Source: Candidatus Bathyarchaeota archaeon (GTDB lineage: Archaea > Thermoproteota > CALKCG01 > B24 > DRYS01). From it: a stretch of 36,162 nt of DNA. The first letter of the stretch is position 1, and each line of letters starts with the position of its first letter. The DNA lies in contig JANXEK010000014.1 in NCBI GenBank assembly GCA_025058595.1, positions 1-36,162 on the forward strand, written 5' to 3'. Below are positions 8,517-17,538 of this stretch, piece after piece. The notes under the pieces were generated by a model. It saw only the letters and a list, made by a program, of their open reading frames with translations. It was not told the origin of the DNA and did not search any database. A program made the translations under genes and the position numbers.

Positions 8517-9323
8517 AGCCTTCCTTACGATATCCTTCAAAGCTAGGAAGCTTTCTCTCGTAGCCTCCATCCTATCGCCGGTAGGATGCTTGTAATGCGT
8601 CTCTAGAGATATAGTCCCTCTATACCCATCATCGTATAAAGCTTTAAACTGTCCGCTATAATCTATATCTCCGGCTCCAACCTTAACTATTCTAGGCCTC
8701 CCATCCTCCCTGATAGCATCTTTAACATGCATATGTCCGACTAAACCTTTCACATACATGTAGTCGTCTGGGTAAGGCTTCTCGACACCTGATACGTATG
8801 CATTCCCAGGATCCCATGTAGCTAGTAGCGCTTTATGTCCGATGATCCTTATAAGATCGCCTTGCTGCCTACCGGTGGTAACTATGCATATAGGCTCGTT
8901 CTCTAATACAAGCTTCAAACCGGATTCATCAGCAACCTCAGCTGCAGCTCTAAGCTTATCCGCTATCTCCGCTCTCATCTTCTCGTATAGACCTGTAGGA
9001 CCGACGAAAGCGAAGCATCTTATATACTTAGCATCGAGCATTTGAGCTATATCACAGAGTCTATCTAGCATACTCATATGAGCTTCATAAGTATCTATAG
9101 GCTCCTTGAATAAAGGTGAAGCTAGACAGTATATCTGCAAACCATTCTGAGAGGCAACTCTTCTAATAACCCTCAGATCTTCATCGGTTAGATCCTTAAC
9201 GTTCTTACCCCATATACTCCTTATCTCTAGATGCTCAGCTCCAACCTCTAGAGCAAACCTTACGACTTCATCTAAATCCTGGCTGTATTCATCGGTTATA
9301 AACCCCAGTTTGAAAGGCTTCAA
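8499..9323 (-). CDS. Sugar phosphate isomerase/epimerase-like TIM-barrel protein
   Basis: A 274-residue xylose-isomerase-like barrel (PF01261). It has 'DLDEVVRFALEVGAEHLEI', 'LKLVLENEP' (metal Glu, about 143), 'ATWDPGNAY' (metal Asp), 'GHMHVKDA' (metal His), 'GAGDIDYSGQFKAL' and 'YRGTISLETH' (Glu), so the full metal set is present. It is only distantly similar to the convergent partner at 7695-8516, so this is a pair of family members, not a recent duplication. The pair suggests a small sugar-handling unit, but I see no kinase, dehydrogenase or transporter beside it. The substrate is unknown. Confidence 0.88.
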   Translation of the reverse strand: MKPFKLGFITDEYSQDLDEVVRFALEVGAEHLEIRSIWGKNVKDLTDEDLRVIRRVASQNGLQIYCLASPLFKEPIDTYEAHMSMLDRLCDIAQMLDAKYIRCFAFVGPTGLYEKMRAEIADKLRAAAEVADESGLKLVLENEPICIVTTGRQQGDLIRIIGHKALLATWDPGNAYVSGVEKPYPDDYMYVKGLVGHMHVKDAIREDGRPRIVKVGAGDIDYSGQFKALYDDGYRGTISLETHYKHPTGDRMEATRESFLALKDIVRKALGLKE

Positions 9324-9376
9324 AGCTAGATCACCATGTATCTAACTCGATATTAGATCTTAATAACGGTTTCCAG

Positions 9377-10927
9377 CTAGCTTTCCGTAGTCTTATTAGC
9401 TTCGAAGATATACGTCAACATTGTGTTACCAGATGTAACCGTATAGATTAGACGGAATCTATCTAAGACAACTTTGGGTATACCATACCTGCGAGCATAG
9501 AGTATGGGTATGGATACGTAATCTGCGTAATCGATCGAATCCATACCGACTGCTACGACACTCTCCAAACCCTTACGTCTAAGATCTATCTCGAGGATGC
9601 TAGGACTGTAGGGTGTCGCTACCACTATTATACGATCCCTAGGTAGTATGCCAGCCATATAATCGGCGGTATCCTCGTATCCGGTATCTATCATTATTAT
9701 AGCTTCATCACCCCTAACTATAATCTCGCTTACATAGGCTCCCGGAGATTCTCTATACCTATATAACCCAAACCCTAAGCTAGCGATTGTAGATATTACC
9801 AGAAAGAAACCTAGAACTCTACGTATAGTTCCTTCATCCTTAGCCATCGTGACGGCTACATAAATGCTAGATAGATATACAGCTGATGCTAGCGGTAGTA
9901 TATAGTGATCGCCTATTATTCTGGGGAACAATGCGTATGTAGTTATACCCCCAGACAGCCATGAGATTGTAAGTAGATCTCCTCTGCTACGTTTACGTTT
10001 GAGTAAAGCTTCAACCGCGTAACCTACGTATAGGATTATCGATAAGATCGTAGCTATCGGATTCTTAACGGAGATTACATAGACCGGTATCCATGGAGGT
10101 ACATGTGTATATACATTACCGGCGTAGAACGTAGTATGACCTCTAGCCATATGCGATGCGTGGAATCCTAAAACCCATAACCCCCTCCTCAGAGGGTCAG
10201 GCCACAGCCAAGGCCAAATAGCTATAAACGTCAAGATAGAGATAGCTATCGAAATCGCTAGTTTAACAAATAGTCTGCCTATATACTTCCGTTCCTCTTC
10301 GAAGATATAGATTAGAACGCAGTATACTAGGATACCCGTGAAGCATATTATCGCCGTACCTTTAGATCCTATAGCTAAACCAGAGAATATACCTAGCGGT
10401 ATATGCATCCTATTGTCGGGTTTAACATAGTATAACGTTAGGAAGCTTAGGGTTGTGAAGAACGATGCGAATATATCTAACGTAGCTAGAGTTGAGTGGT
10501 AGACCATCCAGGGGGATAAAGCTACAGTTAAACCTGTGATGAAACATGTAATTTCACCATAGATAGATGATCCTAGGATGTAGATTGATAACGGTATAAG
10601 CGATCCTACGATCGCAGGAGCTATCCTAGCGGATAAGTATAGTGCATGTATATCTCCTCCGAGTATACCGTGGAAGGATAGTTGCGTTAACCCTATGAGT
10701 AGCTTAGCTACCGGTGGATGCTCAGCGTTAAACCTCCAAACATCATAGCTGAAATCTAGCTTCCTAAACCCTTCCACATACATCCTACCGGCTTCGACGT
10801 ATATAGGCTCGTCAGGCATTATGCTAGTTTCATCTATGAAGTATAATCTTATCGCTAGGGAGAGTATGAAGATACCTACCGTCGCAGCGATCCTTCTAGC
10901 CGTTCTGATCGATAGATTCCTCCTCAT
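9377..10927 (-). CDS. GT39-type (PMT/ArnT-like) membrane glycosyltransferase
   Basis: A 516-residue polytopic protein with about 9-11 predicted membrane spans. The first external loop has 'MPDEPIYVEAG' (acidic pair at residues 39-40, the proposed catalytic position of PMT/ArnT/OST-like GT-C enzymes), and 'NAEHPPVAKLLIG' (68-80) is the second hallmark of the family. These enzymes move a sugar from a polyprenyl-phosphate donor to a protein or lipid on the outer face of the membrane. The C-terminal part after residue about 385 is a small soluble domain with 'VVATPYSP'. It is the last gene of a minus-strand run behind the FtsX-like permease (21-base gap), so probably part of that operon. Confidence 0.85.
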   Translation of the reverse strand: MRRNLSIRTARRIAATVGIFILSLAIRLYFIDETSIMPDEPIYVEAGRMYVEGFRKLDFSYDVWRFNAEHPPVAKLLIGLTQLSFHGILGGDIHALYLSARIAPAIVGSLIPLSIYILGSSIYGEITCFITGLTVALSPWMVYHSTLATLDIFASFFTTLSFLTLYYVKPDNRMHIPLGIFSGLAIGSKGTAIICFTGILVYCVLIYIFEEERKYIGRLFVKLAISIAISILTFIAIWPWLWPDPLRRGLWVLGFHASHMARGHTTFYAGNVYTHVPPWIPVYVISVKNPIATILSIILYVGYAVEALLKRKRSRGDLLTISWLSGGITTYALFPRIIGDHYILPLASAVYLSSIYVAVTMAKDEGTIRRVLGFFLVISTIASLGFGLYRYRESPGAYVSEIIVRGDEAIIMIDTGYEDTADYMAGILPRDRIIVVATPYSPSILEIDLRRKGLESVVAVGMDSIDYADYVSIPILYARRYGIPKVVLDRFRLIYTVTSGNTMLTYIFEANKTTES

Positions 10928-10948
10928 ATCATAGGCTTGACTCCAAGT

Positions 10949-13900
10949 TCATATCGATCCTACGATTCTATCCCTAACCTTGATCCATTCAAGAACAATC
11001 CTCCTAGCGTTTCTAGCAGCATACTCCAACGCGTAGTATGGCATACCTGGATGCGTCGGCTTACAACTCAAGATCACGCTATAATCCTTAGAATCTTTCC
11101 TATAGAGTAAGTTTAATCTGCATACAACTTCGTATGTCTCGGTTCTCTCCGTAAACCTATATCTAAACTCTATAGTCTCTTTAGGTATAGGTTGATCTTC
11201 AGATCTAGGCTCCTCCCTATACACCTTGATATCGGATACGCTTTCCATGAACAAGAACTTCATAGATTTAAGCGTATCGAGTATATACCCTTCGAAGAAT
11301 ATCAGCTCGTTACCCCTAACCTTAACAGGCATTATGAAGCTATGTTCTTCGTAAGCTTTAAGTATAGCTTTCTCCCTCTCAATCCTCTCCTCAGGTTTAA
11401 GTTTAACTCTTCTAACCATAGAAGGTGTAACCTTAGCGGCAGCTTCGAAAGCAGATTTAACGGCAGATAGAAACGTAACGGATAGAGCTACCGCTAAACC
11501 TATAATACTCCAGTACCATTCAAGCTTCTCCCTAACACCTATCTGCCACTGTTCACCTAGAAGCGATATCAGCTTATAAGCTCCTAAACCTGATAGGTAG
11601 CCTACACCTCCGCCTACAGCACCTATAACCATAGATTCTAGTATGAATAGAGCCGCTATATGCCCAGGTGTTAGTCCCAAAGTTGCTAGGATCTTAAGCT
11701 CCCTCTCCCTCTCGTAAGCTATCTGTACGAACACGGATAACGTATTCAGTAATACCAACGTGAAAGGTACCAAGAACTCGATTATACCTCTAACCTCTAA
11801 AACCATATCTATATATGTAGCTCTAGCCTTACCTGCATGAAACTGAAATACTACGTAGCCTTTCATAGCTAGAACCCTAATAGCATCCTGAGTCCTATGA
11901 TCATCGACAGATGTATCTAGGTATATCCTAGCTACCTGTATCCTCTCAGGATCGATCTCTAAAGCCATCATATACGGTAGGATTAAAGCCTCCTCGGGTT
12001 CTACAGGTTTAAGTTCGCCCCCCTTTAACCTTAACGGCGCTATCCTAGATCCATCGATATCGCTACCCCTAAAATACTCATCCCTAACGATCGCTTCGAC
12101 TCGATACCTACCGGTATAAACCGCTTCAGCAGCTTTAACCAAGTATAGATCTACGAAGCCTCCGACGCTTACACCTAGCCTCCTAGCTAAACTATCCGAG
12201 ATGGCTATGGTATCGTTCGACTCTAAGCCTGTTACACGTCTCGCTATATATGAGCCTATATCTGTAGCTCTATCATCTAGATCTAAACCTATGACTCCAT
12301 ATATCTCCGCTTCGCTGTACTCGGTCTTCAAGACGAGTATTGGTGTACTTGAAGGTGTATTCTGAACCTTAACAGAGACTCCACCGCCTCCTAAGATATC
12401 GATTACACCTTCGACTTCAGCTTTCGTCATTAGATGCGTCGCGAGGGTCGGGGATTCAAGGTTCACCGGGGTCTTCCTGATCAGTATACCTTCCACCGAT
12501 CTAGCTGGGGGTTTAGTATCGACGGTCGCAAGACCGTAAACCCAAGCTATAGATGTCAACGTTGTGAAGCTAAATACGAGTATAGCTACAGTTACTATCG
12601 AGAAGAACCCTCTAATCTTCCTTCTCTTAACGTTCCTCTTAGCTATCGAAGCTATAGCTGCGAATATCTCTCTAACAGATGCTCTGCCGGTAACCTCTAC
12701 GCCGAACTGCTTCCTGGGAGCGTACAGGAATATAAGCGATAAAACTATGAAGGATATTGTAGAGCTTAAAGTTAGCAGCCAAATATTGGATAACTCTAAA
12801 CGTAGTAGATCCAGTATCTCTAGTATAGCGTTCTTCGATAGTATCTTATAAGCCGTAGGGTATACCGCTAAGAAGAACAGTATGAGGATAACGTACACTA
12901 TGATTGACCATACTATCTTAGGTTTATCTTCATCGAAGAGGAAGAAAGCGAATATAAGAGAGAATAACGATAAAACCCATGGGAAGAATATATACTGTGC
13001 TTCAGCTGTGATGTACATGTAGCTTATCCTACCTTCAACGCTCCTGACTATATAGTATGCCGGTTCGACTAGAGTGAACCTTAGATTCCTAAGCTCATCA
13101 TAGTTAGCTATAGCTTTAAGCTTCTCCTCAGCTTCCCTGACTATCTCTAAAGCTTTATTAAGATCGTGTAGCTCGCCTCCTACGAAGAATCCATCATCCA
13201 TAGCTTCTACAAGCTTGCTATGAACCCTTACAGCTTCGCTCTTAAGATAATCTAGGTTGAACCTTGTGAATACCTCATCTAGGTTTATCGATACGATACT
13301 ACCTGGAGTTAGGTTAAACGGGTATTCACCCATAAACCTATACGTATACTCTATCGTTTTAAACATCATCTCCCTACGGAAGCCGGCTTCAACCCTAAGC
13401 AATATATTCATACCTGCAGGTACGACCACTATACTCGGATCGATCGTGTACCCCAGGAGGAATCTAACATCGGGTTTATCGCTGTAGGCATAAGGCGGCC
13501 TACCATAGATAACTATCGTATTATCTAGGCTTATAGCGGTGAGTGTCGATGGATCTACTAGCTCTACTACATAGTATAACGGTTCTTCTAGGAATTCGAT
13601 GTACCAAGGACTACCTTCAACCCTTACTATAGCTGCGGGATATAGCTTGAAATCTATTTCTAGGTTACGTTTAATCCTAGATCTATGATCATACGGGTTC
13701 GAAGGATATATACCTATAGTATAGTCTGGTAGACCGGTTTCTAGATCTACATGTATAGCATACAATATGTATTCGGGTGGAGCGCCTAGAGGATTCTCAG
13801 CCGGTAATGTAAGCTCGTAGCATCCGTACTCATCACTATACGTATAATACCTCCTAAACGATGAGAAATCTAAAGCTATAACTATAGAGTTAGCTATGGG

Positions 13901-14044
13901 TGAACCCTTATAGTCTAAGATCCTACCCTTCACCCTTATATCAGTTCCACCCTGCTGTAGACATATAGGGTTAACCGTAGATGTAGAGACTAGGATCACG
14001 ATCGCTATCGATACGAGTAACGCTATCCTAACCCTATCGAACAT
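10949..14044 (-). CDS. FtsX-like (ABC permease-type) membrane protein with N-terminal CarboxypepD-reg domain
   Basis: 1031 residues. A signal/anchor helix (about 6-25) is followed by a carboxypeptidase-regulatory-like beta domain ('VKGRILDYKGSPIANSIVIAL', outline of residues 38-58), a large extracytoplasmic part, three membrane segments (about 345-445), then a four-helix FtsX/MacB permease unit: one helix at about 480-505, an external domain, and helices around 760-880 with 'EREREL KILATLGLTPGHIAALF' (coupling region). The last 150 residues are probably cytoplasmic. FtsX-like permeases normally need an ATPase partner; none is in the window. Its ATG overlaps the stop codon of the HtrA-like gene (TAATG), so translation is probably coupled. 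Substrate unknown; export of lipoproteins or signalling to an envelope enzyme are the family precedents. Confidence 0.85.
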   Translation of the reverse strand: MFDRVRIALLVSIAIVILVSTSTVNPICLQQGGTDIRVKGRILDYKGSPIANSIVIALDFSSFRRYYTYSDEYGCYELTLPAENPLGAPPEYILYAIHVDLETGLPDYTIGIYPSNPYDHRSRIKRNLEIDFKLYPAAIVRVEGSPWYIEFLEEPLYYVVELVDPSTLTAISLDNTIVIYGRPPYAYSDKPDVRFLLGYTIDPSIVVVPAGMNILLRVEAGFRREMMFKTIEYTYRFMGEYPFNLTPGSIVSINLDEVFTRFNLDYLKSEAVRVHSKLVEAMDDGFFVGGELHDLNKALEIVREAEEKLKAIANYDELRNLRFTLVEPAYYIVRSVEGRISYMYITAEAQYIFFPWVLSLFSLIFAFFLFDEDKPKIVWSIIVYVILILFFLAVYPTAYKILSKNAILEILDLLRLELSNIWLLTLSSTISFIVLSLIFLYAPRKQFGVEVTGRASVREIFAAIASIAKRNVKRRKIRGFFSIVTVAILVFSFTTLTSIAWVYGLATVDTKPPARSVEGILIRKTPVNLESPTLATHLMTKAEVEGVIDILGGGGVSVKVQNTPSSTPILVLKTEYSEAEIYGVIGLDLDDRATDIGSYIARRVTGLESNDTIAISDSLARRLGVSVGGFVDLYLVKAAEAVYTGRYRVEAIVRDEYFRGSDIDGSRIAPLRLKGGELKPVEPEEALILPYMMALEIDPERIQVARIYLDTSVDDHRTQDAIRVLAMKGYVVFQFHAGKARATYIDMVLEVRGIIEFLVPFTLVLLNTLSVFVQIAYERERELKILATLGLTPGHIAALFILESMVIGAVGGGVGYLSGLGAYKLISLLGEQWQIGVREKLEWYWSIIGLAVALSVTFLSAVKSAFEAAAKVTPSMVRRVKLKPEERIEREKAILKAYEEHSFIMPVKVRGNELIFFEGYILDTLKSMKFLFMESVSDIKVYREEPRSEDQPIPKETIEFRYRFTERTETYEVVCRLNLLYRKDSKDYSVILSCKPTHPGMPYYALEYAARNARRIVLEWIKVRDRIVGSI

Positions 14045-14994
14045 TACTCGACCCCTAATCTAGGCGGATGAGTTAAGGTTAACTCAAACCTTAGGATGTT
14101 TACTCCCCTCATTATATCTATCTGTATTCGATCGCCTACCCTATACTTGTAGAGTTGAGCTAGGAACTCCTCTAAATTCTCAACCTTATATCCTCCTATA
14201 CCTACTATCACATCACCTTCCCTCATACCGGATCTATAAGCTGGGCTTCCACGATCAACCCTAACCACTAACACCCCTCTATCGACGTTTACGCCATAGT
14301 ATCTAGCTATACGTCTATCCAAAGTTACACCTACTATACCAAGCCAACCCCTCCTAACCCTGCCGTAGATGATTATCTCCTCAGCAATCCTTCTAACCCT
14401 ATCGGAAGGTATCGCGAAACCTATACCTTGAGCGAACGGTATTATAGCTGTATTCATACCTATAACCTCTCCATCTAGATTTACGAGCGGCCCGCCGCTA
14501 TTACCAGGGTTTATAGCTGCATCAGTTTGTATAAGATCTTGAAGCGATAGGTATTCGGAGCTTACATTCCTATGTAGAGCGCTGATTATACCTAGCGTCA
14601 CCGTAGGTTCACCTGGAAGACCTAGAGATCTACCTATAGCTAACACTACATACCCAACTTTAAGCTTACCTGGATCACCCCATCTAACGGGGTTTAAGCC
14701 ATCGACTTCAACCTTCAATACGGCTACATCGAATAGTGGATCGGAACCTACTACCCTGGCTTCGAGTATATCGCCGTCAGGCATTAGAATTTCGGTTCTC
14801 TCACCGCCGGCTATCACATGGTTGTTTGTAGCTATATACCCATCCCTAGATATCACTATACCTGATCCGAAGCCTTTAACCGGGTAGGGATGCAATAACA
14901 TATTGTAGACGAGCCTAATGCTTCCAACACCTACTACGCTCCTACCGACCTCCTCCACTATAGTTGCTATCCTATCTTGATCTACCACGTTCAT
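14044..14994 (-). CDS. HtrA/DegP-like serine protease with one PDZ domain
   Basis: 316 residues: trypsin-like domain (about 15-205) followed by one PDZ domain (about 215-310). The catalytic triad is complete: His59 in 'TNNHV', Asp89 in 'DPLFDVAVL' and Ser166 in 'NPGNSGGPL'. There is no signal peptide or membrane helix at the N-terminus, so the protein appears cytoplasmic, unlike bacterial DegP/DegS. The gene overlaps the phosphohexomutase upstream by 23 bases and the FtsX-like gene downstream by one base, so it sits in the middle of a tightly coupled operon. It may degrade or check a protein of that pathway; this is inference. Confidence 0.93.
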   Translation of the reverse strand: MNVVDQDRIATIVEEVGRSVVGVGSIRLVYNMLLHPYPVKGFGSGIVISRDGYIATNNHVIAGGERTEILMPDGDILEARVVGSDPLFDVAVLKVEVDGLNPVRWGDPGKLKVGYVVLAIGRSLGLPGEPTVTLGIISALHRNVSSEYLSLQDLIQTDAAINPGNSGGPLVNLDGEVIGMNTAIIPFAQGIGFAIPSDRVRRIAEEIIIYGRVRRGWLGIVGVTLDRRIARYYGVNVDRGVLVVRVDRGSPAYRSGMREGDVIVGIGGYKVENLEEFLAQLYKYRVGDRIQIDIMRGVNILRFELTLTHPPRLGVE

Positions 14995-16378
14995 ATTCTA
15001 TCCCCGGGTAGTAGTTATACCGATCTAGGGTCTCCCTAATCAACCGTCTAATCCTATCGGAGTAATCCCTACATAAACGTTCAGCTTCAATCTTAGATCT
15101 AGATTCGCACATCACCCTTATGATAGGCTCAGTCCCGCTCAGTCTAACTAGAACCCATCCATCCCTGAATGTAATCCTAACCCCATCGATATAATCTACA
15201 TCCATACCTTCAACCATCCTCTTAAACTCCTCCATAACCTTATCAGCGATACTTTGAGGGCAATCTATCCTATCCCTCGATAGATAGTATCTAGGTAGAT
15301 CTCTGACTATATCCGAGAGAGCCTCCTTCCTAGAAGCTATCATCTCCACGATATTCATAGTCGATGCTAATCCATCCCTAACCATATTAAACCATGATAA
15401 TATAACGCCGCCGCAGCTTCCCTCCCCTCCTACCTCAGCCCCGGTTTTAAGCATAGCTTCGACTACGTTAGCTTCACCGACAGGTACCCTCAAAACCTTA
15501 ACGCCATAGCTTGAAGCTATATCATCTATAACCATAGATGTAGCTACATTCACCACTACAGTATCTACCCTTCTCTTAGATAGGATATGCGTAATCGTTA
15601 AAGCTAAAGTGTAATCCTCCCTTAGAACTTCACCTCCATCGGTTATCAAGGTAACCCTATCGGCGTCGCAATCGTATGCAAACCCTACATCCGCTCCAAC
15701 CTCACCTACAAGATCGGCTGTCTTCTTTAGATTCTCAGGTGTAGGCTCTATACCTCTAGGATAGAATCCGCCTATAGATGATACACTTAAAACCTTACAG
15801 CTAGCCGTCGATAAAGCTTTAGACGATAGAATACCACCGGCTCCTCCACCTCCATCTACAACAACTTCCAACCTTCCATCGGCTATGATATCTCGATCTA
15901 CTAGATCTAGCAATCCGTGTAGGTACAGATCCTCTAGATCCACCCTCCTTATATATCCGATGGATAAAGGCTCCATAAACCTAAACCTACGGTTAGATAC
16001 ATTCTCGTATAGACTTATGATAGCTTGATAGTTTAACGGTATACCACATGATCCTAGAAATTTTAAAGCATTCCATTCGGGAGGGTTATGGGATGCTGAA
16101 ACTATTATAGCCCCATCAAGCTTTAGCATCCTAACAACGTAGGCCATCATAGGTGTTGCCGCTACACCTAGATCTAATACTCTGCATCCTGTCGAAGCTA
16201 ACGCTGAAGCTATGCATTTAGATATAGCTACTCCTGTAGGCCTACTATCCCTACCTAAAGCTACGGTGGAACCCGGGGGTAGGGTACTACCGTAAGCTAG
16301 AGCTATATCGATGCATCGTTCTAACGTTAGATCGTATCCATATACGCCTCTAACCCCTGATACGGTGAATATAGCCAT
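14972..16378 (-). CDS. Phosphomannomutase/phosphoglucosamine mutase family
   Basis: 468 residues of the alpha-D-phosphohexomutase superfamily. Visible: 'SGVRGVYG' (start of domain 1), the phosphoserine loop 'VSASHNPPEWNALKF' (Ser96), the metal loop 'DCDADRVTLITDGG' (the usual DxDxDR, here Asp-Cys-Asp-Ala-Asp-Arg), 'GEGSCGGVIL' in the sugar-binding loop (usual GEXSGH/GGEGSGG type) and the C-terminal phosphate-binding 'RLSGTEPIIRV'. It interconverts hexose 6- and 1-phosphates for nucleotide-sugar synthesis; whether mannose, glucose or glucosamine cannot be told from sequence alone. It is the first gene of the minus-strand operon with HtrA, FtsX-like and GT39 genes, with an AT-rich promoter at about 16409-16417. 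Confidence 0.9.
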   Translation of the reverse strand: MAIFTVSGVRGVYGYDLTLERCIDIALAYGSTLPPGSTVALGRDSRPTGVAISKCIASALASTGCRVLDLGVAATPMMAYVVRMLKLDGAIIVSASHNPPEWNALKFLGSCGIPLNYQAIISLYENVSNRRFRFMEPLSIGYIRRVDLEDLYLHGLLDLVDRDIIADGRLEVVVDGGGGAGGILSSKALSTASCKVLSVSSIGGFYPRGIEPTPENLKKTADLVGEVGADVGFAYDCDADRVTLITDGGEVLREDYTLALTITHILSKRRVDTVVVNVATSMVIDDIASSYGVKVLRVPVGEANVVEAMLKTGAEVGGEGSCGGVILSWFNMVRDGLASTMNIVEMIASRKEALSDIVRDLPRYYLSRDRIDCPQSIADKVMEEFKRMVEGMDVDYIDGVRITFRDGWVLVRLSGTEPIIRVMCESRSKIEAERLCRDYSDRIRRLIRETLDRYNYYPGIEYERGRSR

Positions 16379-16448
16379 CGGTTCAACCCTAAATACCGTA
16401 AGTTCGATAATAAAAAATAGACTACCAGATACTTTAACCTTTACAAGT

Positions 16449-17102
16449 TTATCTTTTAACGCTAACCCACTTCTTACATATCTCTACGCCTAAAACAGCA
16501 TCGGGTGCGTATCCATCGGCGCCTATCTCCCTAGCGAACTCCTCTGTTAAAGGTGCTCCCCCCACTATTATCTTAACTTTATCCTTGAGTCCAGCCTCCT
16601 TCAAAGCTTCGACAACCTTCTTCATATTGATCATGGTCGTCGTTAGGAGAGCCGACATACCGACTATATCTGGTTTATATTGCTTCACAGCTTCCACGAA
16701 TTTATCGGCAGATACATCCACTCCTAGATCTATCACTTCGAACCCTGAAGCTGAGAGTAGCGTCACCACTATATTCTTACCTATATCGTGTAGATCACCT
16801 TCTACGGTTCCTATAACGACCTTACCTATCCTAAGAAACTCTCCTGATCTAAGGTATGGTTCCAGTACGCTCACACCTTCCTTCATAGTCTCACCAGCCA
16901 TTATCAACTCTGCTAGGAAGTATTCGCCCTCCTCATACTTTCTACCCACTATCTCCATACCCTTAGCCATACCCTCCATTATAGCATCGTAAGCCGGTAT
17001 ACCCGCCTCTATAGCCTCCCTAGCAGCATCCTTTATACCGTCTATATCGAAATTCACTATACAATCACGAAGTCTAGCTAAAATCTCTTCACGTCTAGGC
17101 AT
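16449..17102 (-). CDS. Corrinoid (B12)-binding protein, methyltransferase type
   Basis: 217 residues with the two-part fold of methanogenic and acetogenic corrinoid proteins (MtaC/MtbC/MttC and MetH B12 domain). A helical cap (about 1-90, with 'GMEIVGRKYEEGEYFLAELIMAGE') precedes the Rossmann B12 domain. The cobalt-ligating motif is intact: 'GDLHDIGKN' with His105. 'GVDVSADKFV' and 'IIVGGAPL' follow as expected. It carries a methyl group on cobalt between a substrate methyltransferase and an acceptor. No substrate-specific methyltransferase, activating ATPase (RamA-like) or MtrH is next to it; the nearest candidate partner is the URO-D protein at 768-1907, 15 kb away. Its promoter diverges from that of the SRP RNA. 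Confidence 0.92.
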   Translation of the reverse strand: MPRREEILARLRDCIVNFDIDGIKDAAREAIEAGIPAYDAIMEGMAKGMEIVGRKYEEGEYFLAELIMAGETMKEGVSVLEPYLRSGEFLRIGKVVIGTVEGDLHDIGKNIVVTLLSASGFEVIDLGVDVSADKFVEAVKQYKPDIVGMSALLTTTMINMKKVVEALKEAGLKDKVKIIVGGAPLTEEFAREIGADGYAPDAVLGVEICKKWVSVKR

Positions 17103-17137
17103 AGGGACACCGAACTATTATCACGTAGATATACACA

Positions 17138-17184
17138 TATTTAAATGTAGACTCTATATATGCTAAACATCTAAACCCTTATAT
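17138..17184. promoter_or_regulatory. Divergent promoters: corrinoid protein (minus) and SRP RNA (plus)
   Basis: Two TATA elements point away from each other. On the minus strand 'atttaaata' at 17138-17146 lies about 40 bases before the ATG of the corrinoid gene. On the plus strand 'cttatat' at 17178-17184 is centred about 30 bases before the first paired base of the SRP RNA (17211), as expected for an RNA whose 5' end is close to 17209-17211. Confidence 0.55.
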
Positions 17185-17210
17185 CTGGAAGTCTCTAAGA
17201 AAAATTCATG

Positions 17211-17538
17211 GGTGGGCGGTAGGAGGGCTGGGGGGCTAGCCCTCCCCTACTACCTGAAAAGGGCTTATGCAGGAGCCTGCTAACCTAGAGGGGCGGTGCT
17301 TCAAGCTGTCCAGGAGGGTTAGGTGTAGGTATATGAGGCTCCGCCCTGTAGGACCGGGTGGAGGAGGAGCCTTTCTCGAAGGAGAAAGGCTACCTCCATT
17401 ACAGCCGAACCGGGTTAGGCCGGGAACGGAGCGGCCCTAAGGCTGACACATCGGTGTTTACAGGATACGGGGTCTATACCGAACCTAGCTTCTCCTGGAC
17501 GGTGAGGGCATCCACCCTCAGGGATGCTACCGCCCACC
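17211..17538 (+). ncRNA. Signal recognition particle RNA (archaeal 7S RNA)
   Basis: The ends form a perfect 10-bp helix 1: 'ggtgggcggt' (17211-17220) with 'accgcccacc' (17529-17538). The SRP54-binding helix 8 is visible around 17411-17445, with the GGAA tetraloop at 17423-17426 closed by ccg/cgg and the flanking 'agg...agcggccc' internal-loop sequences. Helix 6, which binds SRP19, has a 9-bp tip (17369-17377 with 17382-17390) and a GAAG loop. The 5' domain (about 17221-17275) carries the G/C-rich Alu-domain hairpins with 'ggctagccc'. Length of about 328 nt is near the usual archaeal 300-320 nt. A TATA box sits at 17178-17184. The 3' strand of helix 1 overlaps the last codons of the fumarase beta gene on the other strand. 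Confidence 0.93.
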
